A stretch of 64,000 bases of DNA from Hyphomonas sp. TMED17 (GTDB lineage: Bacteria; Pseudomonadota; Alphaproteobacteria; Caulobacterales; Hyphomonadaceae), in contig NHBW01000005.1 of the NCBI GenBank assembly GCA_002172915.1, forward strand, positions 264,466-328,465, read 5' to 3'. Under the pieces are notes generated by a model that was given only the letters and a program-made list of their open reading frames with translations, made no database searches and had not been told where the DNA came from. Within the stretch, counting starts at the first letter, position 1; every line of letters starts with the position of its first letter. Shown here piece by piece: positions 17,797 through 26,636 of the stretch. A program made the translations under genes and the position numbers.

Positions 17797-18837
17797 ATGA
17801 GGGACCTCGGTATTATGATTCGTCTGCTGTTACTGTCACTAAGTCTAATAATTTCGAGCTGGTCGGGCGCGACTGCGCAGAGCCGGGATATATACACAGT
17901 CCGAGGTCTCGATGTTGATGAGATGGCAGAGACGGTGATCGAGGCTCAGACCGTGGCATTCTCCGATGCCAAAGTCCAAGGCCTTGCCAAGATGATCGCC
18001 CGGGTAACGCTGCCGGAGGATATGGTCGGGCGAGCCCCGCTGGAGATCGGGGCCGAACTTGCTGACCAACTGGCTGCAGCAGTTGATGTCGAGGAAGAGG
18101 TCCGCGGTGCAGGCCGCTACCGCGCCCGTCTGGCTGTTGTCTTTAACCCGACTTTGTTCCGCAATTATATGCAATCGATCGGTTTGCCGTTTAGCGACCG
18201 CGCCGCGCCACCGGCATTGCTGGTTCCCATCGCCCGTGACAATTACAGATATGCGTGGACCGCCGCCTGGGAAGAAGAATCCGAGGGTCGGCTCGCACCA
18301 ACCATAACCAGTCGTAACCGCACATACTCATATTTGTCAGGCTGGGCTGATTTTCGTGATGAGGCGGAAATGAGGGGCGCCGCGCGTGCGGTCATGGCAG
18401 AGTTGATTGGTTCTCCCGGACGTTTCCAGGCGCAATTATCGATCGTAACCGCATCCGGCATTGAACAAGTTGGGACTACCGGAATTTATTCGACAACGAA
18501 GCGAACAGCTGCCGCCGCGGCGGAAATGCTGGACGTCGCCTGGAAACGGCGCTCGATTATCCGCGAGACCGTACGGAATGAGATCGTGGTCTCGGTGCTG
18601 TATACCTCGTTGCCAGAATGGAACCGGTTGCGACAAGCACTGGCTGACTCACCGGCAATTATCGAATTTACAACCAAGTCGATTGCCAAGGACGGTGCTG
18701 TTGTCAGCTTTGTTTTCGCCGGTGACGGACAGCAATTGCTGAATGATTTGCGTGATCGAGGTGTATCCATACAGTCTCAGGATATTGGCTGGGTGGTATC
18801 TACAACAGCCTTTGGCCCCCAGACGAAGACGGAATAG
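17797..18837 (+). CDS. DUF2066 domain-containing exported protein
   Basis: A 346-residue protein with a cleavable signal peptide: a basic start, the hydrophobic run LLLLSLSLIISSW and a likely cleavage after ATAQ near residue 28. The rest matches DUF2066 by its DVDEMAETVIEAQTVAFSDAK-like start, the FNPTLFRNYMQSIGLPFSDRAAPPALLV segment and its location between purM and hdaA, a known context of that family. The function is not established; it should act in the periplasm. hdaA follows after three bases, so the genes are cotranscribed. The first ATG at 17797 is preferred; a second at 17815 would shorten the signal peptide only. Confidence 0.85.
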   Translation: MRDLGIMIRLLLLSLSLIISSWSGATAQSRDIYTVRGLDVDEMAETVIEAQTVAFSDAKVQGLAKMIARVTLPEDMVGRAPLEIGAELADQLAAAVDVEEEVRGAGRYRARLAVVFNPTLFRNYMQSIGLPFSDRAAPPALLVPIARDNYRYAWTAAWEEESEGRLAPTITSRNRTYSYLSGWADFRDEAEMRGAARAVMAELIGSPGRFQAQLSIVTASGIEQVGTTGIYSTTKRTAAAAAEMLDVAWKRRSIIRETVRNEIVVSVLYTSLPEWNRLRQALADSPAIIEFTTKSIAKDGAVVSFVFAGDGQQLLNDLRDRGVSIQSQDIGWVVSTTAFGPQTKTE

Positions 18838-18840
18838 GCA

Positions 18841-19506
18841 TTGTCTATATTTGATCAAATTCCTTTGCGGTTTCCCGAAACACCGCTTGATTTTGACAGC
18901 CTCACGGTCACCGACGCGAACCGGCATATTATCAGAGCGATCAGGCATCCACAGCGATGGCCGTTTTATGCTGTCTGTCTGGTTGGTCCTGAAAAAAGCG
19001 GTTTATCAACATTGCTGACCGCGTGGGCAGGGGAAATGGGTGGTGTTTACATCGATGCAGCCCGGCATGCTTGGCTCGAAAGTGAATCTGTCCAGCCATC
19101 ATCCGGCCAGGTTGTCGCGATTGATCAGGCCGACCTGCTCGAAGATGATGGCGCATTGCTGAGCCTTCTTGACAGTGTTCGGCGAACGCAGCAGCATGTT
19201 CTGATTGCCGCCAATTCGCCTCCCGGACAATGGAAGATCAGCTCACCGGATTTATTGTCTCGTTTGAAATCGGCGCCAATACTTGATTTGCCTGATCCGG
19301 ATGAAGATTTGATGCGGGCCCGGTTGCGGCGTGCCGCTGCGAGGTCCTCCCTGATGATTCCACCAAAAGTTGAAGACTATCTCGTTATTCGTCTTGGATT
19401 GGACTTTAATCTTATTGAAGACACAATTAATCGCCTTGCCGGAGCGGCAGGGGGTGGTAGAGATCTGACCGTGCCCGTGACAAGGGAAGTATTAGAAGCA
19501 GAATAA
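18841..19506 (+). CDS. hdaA: DnaA-homologous regulator HdaA with an altered P-loop
   Basis: A 221-residue DnaA-like AAA+ protein without the DNA-binding domain. In alphaproteobacteria HdaA works with the DNA-loaded clamp to trigger hydrolysis of DnaA-ATP. An N-terminal clamp-binding-like stretch (FDQIPLRF, residues 4-11) is present. The P-loop reads GPEKSGLST at residues 49-57: the position normally held by lysine in GxxxxGK[ST] is Leu55, while a lysine sits three places earlier. The Walker-B-like VVAIDQAD and the box VII region are present. The start is TTG at 18841, three bases after DUF2066. The neighbours ppk, ppx and rnd match the usual hdaA locus. Confidence 0.87.
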   Translation: MSIFDQIPLRFPETPLDFDSLTVTDANRHIIRAIRHPQRWPFYAVCLVGPEKSGLSTLLTAWAGEMGGVYIDAARHAWLESESVQPSSGQVVAIDQADLLEDDGALLSLLDSVRRTQQHVLIAANSPPGQWKISSPDLLSRLKSAPILDLPDPDEDLMRARLRRAAARSSLMIPPKVEDYLVIRLGLDFNLIEDTINRLAGAAGGGRDLTVPVTREVLEAE

Positions 19507-19522
19507 AGGCAGTTAGGCGATT

Positions 19523-21703
19523 ATGGTAGCGGTTCCGGCGATGCGATTAGACGATGGGTTAGCGATATCACCTGCCCGGTTTATCAATCGGGAACTGTCA
19601 TGGCTAAAATTCAATCAGAGAGTGCTGGAAGAAGCCTCGGGAACGCGTCACCCATTGCTGGAGCGGCTGCGGTTTCTATCAATTTCGGCTAATAATCTCG
19701 ATGAATTTTTCATGGTCCGCTATGCCGGTCTTCGAGAACAGCTGCGCGCCGGGATAACTAAAAAAAGCCAGGACGGGCTGACGCCCGCCGAGCAGGTAAA
19801 AGCCATTGAGGATGTCATCGCGGCCTTGATGGAAGACCAACAGACCTGCTGGGTTGATTTAAAGTCGGAACTCAGTTCTGAAGGCATCGAAGTGCTTTCG
19901 GTAGAAGATGCCAAGTTGACCGACGGAGACTGGCTGGATGAGTATTTCGAGACCAATCTGTTTCCGATCCTGACCCCGCAAGCCCTCGATTCGGCTCAGC
20001 CTTTTCCATTTATTTCCAATCTTGGCTTTGCGATTGCGTTTGACTTGTACCCGGTTTCGACAAATTCCGAGCCAATGGTCGGACTTGTCCCGATGCCGGC
20101 TTTTTCATCCCGCTTCATACGACTGCCTGATCGTGCAACGGGCCGGCTGCGTTATGTTCGGCTCGAAAGTGTTATCGCACATTACCAGCCGAAACTTTTT
20201 CAAGGCTTTCAGGCCCGTGGGCACTGTGTCTTCCGGATTGTCCGCGATAGCGATATTGAAATCGAAGAAGAAGCCGAAGACCTGATCACGGAGTTTGAGA
20301 TTTTGCTCAAACAACGCCGGCGCGGTAAAATTGTCCGTATCCATTTCGATAAGGATTCACCGGAGCATTTACGGTCTTTTATCGCGCGCGAACTGCATGC
20401 CGAACCGCGTGATCTGGTATTGGCTGGCGGGCTTCTAGGTATGAAAGACCTGTCAGGGCTGATTACATCAGAGCGGCATGATCTTCTTTTCCCGCCATTT
20501 GAACCACGGTTTCCAGAACGTATTCGCGAAATGAGTGGCGATTGTTTTGCCGCCATACGGGCAAAGGATATTCTTGTTCACCACCCCTATGAATCGTTTG
20601 ACGTGGTGGCAAAATATTTACTTCAGGCCGCCGTTGATCCTGAGGTAATCGCGATTAAGCAGACACTGTATCGCACAACTTTGAACTCACCGATTGTCGC
20701 CGCCCTAATACAGGCTGCTGAGGCCGGCAAAAATGTGACCGCTCTGGTGGAAATTAAAGCACGGTTCGACGAAGAGACAAATCTGCGTTTGGCGCGGGAT
20801 CTTGAATGCGCCGGCGTACAAGTTGTCTACGGTTTCATTGACTATAAAACGCACGCGAAAGTGTCGCTGGTTGTTCGTCGGGAACGTGACGGTTTGCGGA
20901 CATATACGCATTTTGGAACCGGCAATTATCACCCAATTACAGCCAAAATATACACCGATCTTTCACTGTTTACCGCTGATCCGGCCTATGGTCGCGACGC
21001 CGGCCGTCTGTTCAATTATGTGACAGCCTATCGCGCGCCACTTGAGACCGGTCCTGATTTTGACAAACTGGTTAGTTCACCTTCATCCATGAAGCAGCAT
21101 TTACTGGAGCTCATCCAGCGCGAAGCAGACGCTGCCAGACACGGTAAGCCGTCCGGGATATGGGCTAAAATGAATTCGCTTGTCGATTCCGATATTATTG
21201 ACGGTCTGTATCGCGCTAGCCAGGCCGGGGTTCCGATACGGCTTATTATTCGGGGTATTTGCTGTTTAAGACCGGGGGTCGAGGGGCTATCAGAAAACAT
21301 TCAGGTCAAAAGTCTGGTCGGACGGTTTTTGGAGCATTCGCGCATTGTCTGCTTCGCAAATGGCACTGCATTACCGTCAGGCAAAGCGCTTGTTTATATG
21401 TCATCAGCCGACTGGATGAACCGAAACCTAGATCGACGCGTTGAGTCGCTGGTTCCTATCGAAGTTCCGACGGTTCACCGACAGGTTTTAAACCAGATCA
21501 TGATCGCAAACTTGAATGATGATGAGCAAAGCTGGGTGATGGGAAAGGATGGCGACTATACCCGCCAGGTGCCTGAAAATGTCGATCGTTCCTTCAGCGC
21601 ACACCAGTATTTTATGAATAATCCTAGCTTGTCAGGACGCGGCAGTGCTTTGGTCCTAAGCGAGCCGCCAAAACTGGCGCCGCGTCCGAATGAAGCGAAA
21701 TAG
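19523..21703 (+). CDS. ppk1: polyphosphate kinase 1
   Basis: A 726-residue PPK1 that makes inorganic polyphosphate from ATP reversibly. The N-terminal domain begins FINRELSWLKFNQRVLEEA, a hallmark, and the catalytic domains contain the autophosphorylated-histidine region RTYTHFGTGNYHP and the SADWMNRNLDRRVESLVPI block. Length is normal. It lies 16 bases after hdaA and three before ppx, so synthesis and breakdown of polyphosphate are encoded together. Start is the ATG at 19523; a second ATG at 19541 is possible. Confidence 0.97.
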   Translation: MVAVPAMRLDDGLAISPARFINRELSWLKFNQRVLEEASGTRHPLLERLRFLSISANNLDEFFMVRYAGLREQLRAGITKKSQDGLTPAEQVKAIEDVIAALMEDQQTCWVDLKSELSSEGIEVLSVEDAKLTDGDWLDEYFETNLFPILTPQALDSAQPFPFISNLGFAIAFDLYPVSTNSEPMVGLVPMPAFSSRFIRLPDRATGRLRYVRLESVIAHYQPKLFQGFQARGHCVFRIVRDSDIEIEEEAEDLITEFEILLKQRRRGKIVRIHFDKDSPEHLRSFIARELHAEPRDLVLAGGLLGMKDLSGLITSERHDLLFPPFEPRFPERIREMSGDCFAAIRAKDILVHHPYESFDVVAKYLLQAAVDPEVIAIKQTLYRTTLNSPIVAALIQAAEAGKNVTALVEIKARFDEETNLRLARDLECAGVQVVYGFIDYKTHAKVSLVVRRERDGLRTYTHFGTGNYHPITAKIYTDLSLFTADPAYGRDAGRLFNYVTAYRAPLETGPDFDKLVSSPSSMKQHLLELIQREADAARHGKPSGIWAKMNSLVDSDIIDGLYRASQAGVPIRLIIRGICCLRPGVEGLSENIQVKSLVGRFLEHSRIVCFANGTALPSGKALVYMSSADWMNRNLDRRVESLVPIEVPTVHRQVLNQIMIANLNDDEQSWVMGKDGDYTRQVPENVDRSFSAHQYFMNNPSLSGRGSALVLSEPPKLAPRPNEAK

Positions 21704-21706
21704 CAG

Positions 21707-23176
21707 ATGATGCTGTCGCGTAAGAAGGCGGTCATTGACATTGGGTCAAACTCCTGTCGACTGGTTATTTATGACTGTGCCGGTGCGGCCGTGTTGCCTT
21801 ATTTTAACGAGAAAACGATGGCCGGCCTGGGCCGCGATATGCCGCGCACTGGCCGCTTGAATGAAGCCGGTTGCAAACTTGCGCTTGAAACGCTCGGACG
21901 CTTTCGGTCGATCATCAGGTCGATGGAGGTCGACGAGGTGCGGGCGGTGGCAACCGCAGCCGTCAGGGAGGCTGAAGACGGGCCTGTGTTCCGGCAAGCG
22001 GCCGAAGCTGTTTTAGGTGAGCCAATACGCCTGCTTAGCGGTGCTGAAGAGGGTTATCTGTCCGCGCGGGGCGTTATGCTTGGTTTGCCGGGACGCAGCC
22101 GGCTGGTTGCTGATCTGGGCGGTTCTAGCCTCGAATTGTGTGACATAAGTGGTCATGCTTGTCTGGAGACCGGCGAGACCTTTCTGCTCGGTCCGCTGGC
22201 GCGCAGCGATGACAACGCGTTCGGAACCGGCAAACGGCGTAAAATTATGACTAAAATTCTGCAATCGTCGCAGCTTCTATCGCAGAATGCCGATTGCTTA
22301 ACAGCAGTTGGCGGCGGTTGGAGAACCGTGGCGCTAACGCATTTCATGCTGACCGATTATCCGTTTAACATCAGCCATGGCACGCAATTGACGCGTGATG
22401 ATCTCGAGCGCATCGTAACCGCTATGACACAGAGCGCGAATGATGACGGATTGCGCGATCGGCTTCAAAAACTGACCAAAAAGCGGTTTGGCTCACTGCT
22501 TCACGCGACTGTTCTTCTGGATGTACTGCTGGAGCAACTCGATCTAGATGAGGTGACCGTATCAGCTTATGGACTTCGTGAAGGTGTGATCGCCGGTGAT
22601 GATGATGTCGAACCCAATGCCGCACTGTTTGATTCAATCCGATTGTATTTGAAGACGTCACCGACAGAGAAGCTGTTTTCTACCGCCTTGTATCGCTTTG
22701 TGAAGCCGATCGGGAATGTTAAGAACATTGGCGAGAGATTACTAAAGGCCGCATGTATGATGGCGGATATCGGCGCCCGCATGCATCCCGACCATCGCCC
22801 AGATCTAGTGTTCGAACAGGTTCTTAGAGCTCCGCTGCCAATGATTTCTCACGCCCAGCGCGTCTTTTTGGCATTGGCACTGGCGACGCGATATACGTCA
22901 GGCTTTTCGCTCCCGGCCGGTTGTGGCAAAGTTCTCAGCTCAAGCGAGCAGAGGAAAGCGGTGATCCTCGGGCGCGCCTTGCGACTAGGTGGTGTCTATT
23001 CTGGCCGCGCTGGAAATATTCTGGAGCGTGCGAGCCTGACAATAAAATCGTCGAGACTAACGCTTACAGTGCCAGAGTCCGACAATACGATGGTTTCCGA
23101 GACCGTGCGTAAGCGGCACCGGCAACTAGCCAATGCTTTGGGATGTGAGGCAGTTCTAAACTGCCATGCGGTTTAA
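21707..23176 (+). CDS. ppx: exopolyphosphatase (Ppx/GppA family)
   Basis: A 489-residue Ppx/GppA phosphatase. The actin-like ATPase fold is visible in AVIDIGSNSCRLVIYD at the N-terminus, VRAVATAAVREAEDG, the GAEEGYLSARGV glutamate region and the second phosphate loop VADLGGSSLELCDI. The C-terminal half is the helical HD-like region. The enzyme removes terminal phosphates from polyphosphate or hydrolyses pppGpp; the position after ppk1 favours polyphosphate. It starts three bases after ppk1 at ATGATG. It converges on rnd across five bases. Confidence 0.94.
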   Translation: MMLSRKKAVIDIGSNSCRLVIYDCAGAAVLPYFNEKTMAGLGRDMPRTGRLNEAGCKLALETLGRFRSIIRSMEVDEVRAVATAAVREAEDGPVFRQAAEAVLGEPIRLLSGAEEGYLSARGVMLGLPGRSRLVADLGGSSLELCDISGHACLETGETFLLGPLARSDDNAFGTGKRRKIMTKILQSSQLLSQNADCLTAVGGGWRTVALTHFMLTDYPFNISHGTQLTRDDLERIVTAMTQSANDDGLRDRLQKLTKKRFGSLLHATVLLDVLLEQLDLDEVTVSAYGLREGVIAGDDDVEPNAALFDSIRLYLKTSPTEKLFSTALYRFVKPIGNVKNIGERLLKAACMMADIGARMHPDHRPDLVFEQVLRAPLPMISHAQRVFLALALATRYTSGFSLPAGCGKVLSSSEQRKAVILGRALRLGGVYSGRAGNILERASLTIKSSRLTLTVPESDNTMVSETVRKRHRQLANALGCEAVLNCHAV

Positions 23177-23181
23177 AGCGA

Positions 23182-24354
23182 TTAAAGTTTGAAAAGACGA
23201 ACTGTACCGTTCTCGAATGACACCGCTAGCTTGCCTGAAAGCAGCGCCCGAGCCTTCTGACCGAATACTTCATTTCTCCAGCCGGTAAGGGCGGCGATAC
23301 TCGGATCAACTTCGCCACGGGCAATTCGCTCAATATCAGCCGCATTGGCAATCAGGCGCGGTACCACGCCGGCTTCATCACTGACCGCTTTGAGAAGGAC
23401 TTTCAAAATTTCAGGGGCCCCAGCCGGTGTTTCGGAATTGTTAGCCTTTGGCGGTAAAATTGGCGCCCACTCAGCCGGGTTCTCTGCCGCGCGAGTGACC
23501 GCGCTGATAAGTCCGCCTGCAAATTTCGATCTAACAAACCCTTTCGGGACAGCGCGAAGGCGCTCGAACGCAGCCTCGTCGGTCGGGACCTGATCAGCGA
23601 TTTCCTGTATGGCATCATCTTTTAGAATGCGTCGACGCGGTTTGTTAAAGCGCTGCGCAGCGTCTTCGCGCCAGGCCGCGACCGAGGCGAAGATCGCAAT
23701 ATACTCGCGATGGGTCTTGCGCAGTTTGAGGCGTTGCCAGGCCTTAGCCGGATCGGTGTCATACAAGTCAGGATTGGATAGTGCCGTATGCTCTTCGATC
23801 AGCCAGGACGAACGGTCCTGACGATCCAAGTCTGCGACCATGTTGATATAAAGATCTCGGAGGTGTGTAACATCGCCCAGGGCATAGTTTAGCTGTTTAT
23901 CGGTCAACGGCCGGCGCTTCCAGTCGGTGAACTGGCTCGATTTATCAAGCCGCCGTTTAAGAAGCCGCTGGACAAGATTGTCGTATGAAATCGAATCCCC
24001 GATACCAAGCGCCATTGCCGCAATCTGGGTGTCAAAAACTGGGGTCGGTGGTGTTCCGAGTAATTTGGTGAAGATTTCCATATCCTGCCGCGCGGCGTGG
24101 AAGACTTTTACCCGAGCAGTGTCGGCCACTAGATCAAGGAATGGTTGCAAGTTGATGTCGTCGGATAGTGGATCAATTATGACCTCATACCCTTCGCATG
24201 AGGCCTGTATCAGGCAGAGTTCCGGCCAGTAGGTAGTCTCGCGATGGAATTCTGTATCAACGCAGAGGAAACTGCCCTGAGCCAACCTATCGCAGGCTGC
24301 GATTAACGCGGTCTGCGTGGTAACCGTAATTATTTTCGCATTTGACATCGGCAA
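23182..24354 (-). CDS. rnd: ribonuclease D
   Basis: A 390-residue DEDD-type 3'-5' exoribonuclease involved in tRNA 3' trimming. Exonuclease motif I is FLCVDTEFHRETTYWPELCL, motif II lies in KVFHAARQDMEIF, and motif III in QLNYALGDVTHLRDLY (Tyr and Asp of DEDDy). An HRDC domain follows with DDAIQEIADQVPTDEAAFERL, and a second HRDC-like region closes the protein. The ATG may be at 24354 or three codons in. It is divergent from aspS, as is common in alphaproteobacteria. Confidence 0.95.
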   Translation of the reverse strand: MPMSNAKIITVTTQTALIAACDRLAQGSFLCVDTEFHRETTYWPELCLIQASCEGYEVIIDPLSDDINLQPFLDLVADTARVKVFHAARQDMEIFTKLLGTPPTPVFDTQIAAMALGIGDSISYDNLVQRLLKRRLDKSSQFTDWKRRPLTDKQLNYALGDVTHLRDLYINMVADLDRQDRSSWLIEEHTALSNPDLYDTDPAKAWQRLKLRKTHREYIAIFASVAAWREDAAQRFNKPRRRILKDDAIQEIADQVPTDEAAFERLRAVPKGFVRSKFAGGLISAVTRAAENPAEWAPILPPKANNSETPAGAPEILKVLLKAVSDEAGVVPRLIANAADIERIARGEVDPSIAALTGWRNEVFGQKARALLSGKLAVSFENGTVRLFKL

Positions 24355-24475
24355 TGCATTAACCGAGTTCAGCTCGAATTACGAGTATTTTCCTGATGTG
24401 GCTTTAATTGATTGGTGCAAAGCACCGGTCAGCGTCATTACCCGACTGCAACCGCTTTATTTCAATCAGCAAGTT

Positions 24476-24489
24476 CACCGGCAGCGGTG
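24476..24489. repeat. short perfect inverted repeat in the rnd-aspS gap
   Basis: CACCG at 24476-24480 and CGGTG at 24485-24489 flank a GCAG loop in the 256-base divergent gap between rnd and aspS. It has no T run and may be an operator or chance. The rest of the gap shows TTGACA at 24551 with only a poor -10 (CCTAAA at 24574), so the aspS promoter is not settled. Confidence 0.25.
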
Positions 24490-24610
24490 ATAATAGCGGC
24501 ATCGCACTAAGGATAACAGCAATCTTAATGACAATGACATATCACGATACTTGACAATCGGGCGCCAACAACGCCTAAAGCCGTCTTTTATTCGACCTAT
24601 GGAGTCACCG

Positions 24611-26434
24611 ATGCATCTCTACCGCACTCATTCTTGCGGCGAACTTCGCCAATCCCATGTTGGAGAAGTCGTTAAAGTTTCAGGATGGCTGCATCGCCGG
24701 CGGGATCATGGCGGTGTCATGTTCATCGACCTGCGCGACCATTATGGCCTGACCCAGATTGTTTTTAATCCTGGTGTGAGCGAATTTGAAACGGTTGAAC
24801 GTCTTCGTACCGAGAGCGTTCTGACAATTGAGGGCAAGGTGATTTCACGCGCGGCCGAGCTCGTTAATGACACGCTGGCGACCGGCGAGATCGAAATTGT
24901 TGCGACCGCCGTGACCGTTCAGTCTGAGGCGGCGGAATTGCCGTTGCCGGTTTTTGGCGAACCTGACTATCCCGAAGATATCCGGCTGAAACACCGTTAC
25001 CTCGATCTTCGTCGTGAAACGCTGCATGCCAATATGACCCTGCGTGCCGACGTTATCGCATCGATCCGACGGCGTATGGTAGAACAAGGCTTCACTGAGT
25101 ATCAGACGCCGATTCTTACCGCCTCAAGTCCCGAAGGCGCACGTGATTTTCTGGTGCCAAGCCGGATGCACCCCGGCGAGTTTTACGCACTGCCGCAAGC
25201 CCCCCAGCAATTCAAACAATTGCTGATGGTGTCCGGCTTCGACAGATATTTCCAGATTGCACCGTGTTTCCGCGATGAGGATGCGCGCGCTGACCGGTCT
25301 CCGGGCGAGTTCTACCAGCTGGATGTCGAAATGAGTTTCGTGACTCAGGAAGACGTTTTTCAGTCCATCGAACCGGTAATGCGCGGCGTTTTCGAAGAAT
25401 TTGCAAACTGGAATGGCAAACAAAGACAGGTTCCGGCCGAGCCGTTTGCCCGTATTCCATATGCCGATGCAATGTTGAAATATGGTTCGGATAAACCTGA
25501 TCTGCGTATTCCAATTATATGCTCCGATGTCTCCGATATTGTGGTACGTGAGGATGTGACGCTTGGTGTTTTTCGCAAGATCGTAGAAACCGGCGGCATT
25601 GTTCGCGCTGTACCGGCACCGGACACGGCCGGTCAGCCGCGCAGTTTCTTTGATAAAATGGATGCCTGGGCCAAGAAAGAAATGCAGGCGCCAGGTCTCG
25701 GCTATATGAGATTTGTCGACGAAGGCGGTGAACTTAAGGCGACTGGGCCGATCGCCAAATTCTTCGAGCCGGCGGCACTACAGGCCTTGGCGAAGCGCGC
25801 GGGTATCAAAGCAGGTGATGCCCTTTTCTTTGCGGCCGGAAAGAAAGCCGATGCGGAGCGCCTTCAAGGTGCGGCCCGCAACCGGATTGGACATGAACTC
25901 GGTATTGTGGAGCCAGATATCTTCCGGTTCTGCTGGATCATCGATTTCCCGATGTACGAATATGATGAAGATGCCAAAAAAGTAGATTTCAGCCATAATC
26001 CGTTCTCGATGCCACAGGGTGGTTTGGATGCTTTGCTTGCAGCCGACACTGAAGCAAAGCAGCTGGCGCTCAAAGCATTCCAGTATGATATTGTTTGTAA
26101 TGGTATCGAATTGTCATCCGGTGCCATTCGGAACCATTTGCCTGAAATCATGTTAAAGGCTTTCGAGCTGGCGGGTTATGGTCCGGAGATTGTCGAGGCT
26201 GAGTTTGGTGGAATGTTGAATGCTTTCCAGTATGGCGCACCACCGCATGGCGGAATTGCGCCCGGTGTTGACCGTATGGTTATGCTACTTGCCGATGCCG
26301 AGAACATTCGTGATGTTACTTTGTTCCCGATGAACCAGCAGGCCAGAGACCTGATGATGCAGGCACCAAGTCCGGTTGAAGATAAACAGTTACGTGAGCT
26401 AAGCATTCGTCTTGCCCCACAGGCAAAAAGCTAG
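24611..26434 (+). CDS. aspS: aspartyl-tRNA synthetase (probably non-discriminating)
   Basis: A 607-residue bacterial-type class II AspRS. The N-terminal OB fold ([27 protein letters not shown]), class II motif 2 ([21 protein letters not shown]), the inserted GAD domain and motif 3 ([12 protein letters not shown]) are all visible. I place the start at the ATG 24611, preceded by GGAG (24601-24604) and giving [12 protein letters not shown], the usual N-terminus; the frame stays open upstream to a TTG at 24551 but that extension is not conserved. With GatB present, it is likely to charge both tRNA(Asp) and tRNA(Asn), an inference from biology of the class rather than from a residue I can point to. 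Confidence 0.96.
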   Translation: MHLYRTHSCGELRQSHVGEVVKVSGWLHRRRDHGGVMFIDLRDHYGLTQIVFNPGVSEFETVERLRTESVLTIEGKVISRAAELVNDTLATGEIEIVATAVTVQSEAAELPLPVFGEPDYPEDIRLKHRYLDLRRETLHANMTLRADVIASIRRRMVEQGFTEYQTPILTASSPEGARDFLVPSRMHPGEFYALPQAPQQFKQLLMVSGFDRYFQIAPCFRDEDARADRSPGEFYQLDVEMSFVTQEDVFQSIEPVMRGVFEEFANWNGKQRQVPAEPFARIPYADAMLKYGSDKPDLRIPIICSDVSDIVVREDVTLGVFRKIVETGGIVRAVPAPDTAGQPRSFFDKMDAWAKKEMQAPGLGYMRFVDEGGELKATGPIAKFFEPAALQALAKRAGIKAGDALFFAAGKKADAERLQGAARNRIGHELGIVEPDIFRFCWIIDFPMYEYDEDAKKVDFSHNPFSMPQGGLDALLAADTEAKQLALKAFQYDIVCNGIELSSGAIRNHLPEIMLKAFELAGYGPEIVEAEFGGMLNAFQYGAPPHGGIAPGVDRMVMLLADAENIRDVTLFPMNQQARDLMMQAPSPVEDKQLRELSIRLAPQAKS

Positions 26435-26460
26435 GGCAGGGCGAGCAGGCTAGTTGATAT

Positions 26461-26505
26461 GACCAGACCATAGGGTTCATCTTGGCGGGCTGGTTGGTCT
26501 GGGTC
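26461..26505 (+). promoter_or_regulatory. long inverted repeat in the aspS-serS spacer (candidate serS leader structure 1)
   Basis: GACCAGACCA at 26461-26470 pairs with TGGTCTGGGTC at 26495-26505, giving a 10-bp stem with one bulged G around a 24-base loop. It is not followed by a T run, so it is not a standard intrinsic terminator. It lies in the 202-base gap before serS together with a second hairpin at 26583-26612. Confidence 0.5.
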
Positions 26506-26582
26506 GATATGAGACGAAAACCACGCCGGCTTGTGGACGAAGTGCTGACATCACCGTAAAGCCAGTAATTGAGTATTATCTA

Positions 26583-26612
26583 GAGCAAAGCCGGCCCTGA
26601 CGGGCCCTGCTC
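26583..26612 (+). promoter_or_regulatory. GC-rich hairpin just upstream of serS (candidate leader structure 2)
   Basis: GAGCA (26583-26587) pairs with TGCTC (26608-26612) outside, and GGCCC (26593-26597) with GGGCC (26602-26606) inside, around a TGAC loop. The structure ends 24 bases before the serS ATG. It could control ribosome access or be the 3' part of a leader RNA. Confidence 0.45.
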
Positions 26613-26636
26613 ACAAGCCATAGGGCAAAGTGTATC

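Noticed and set aside
24551..24610. Upstream TTG extension of aspS
   Set aside because: Family alignment and a GGAG site support the ATG at 24611; the TTG is part of a TTGACA-like element.
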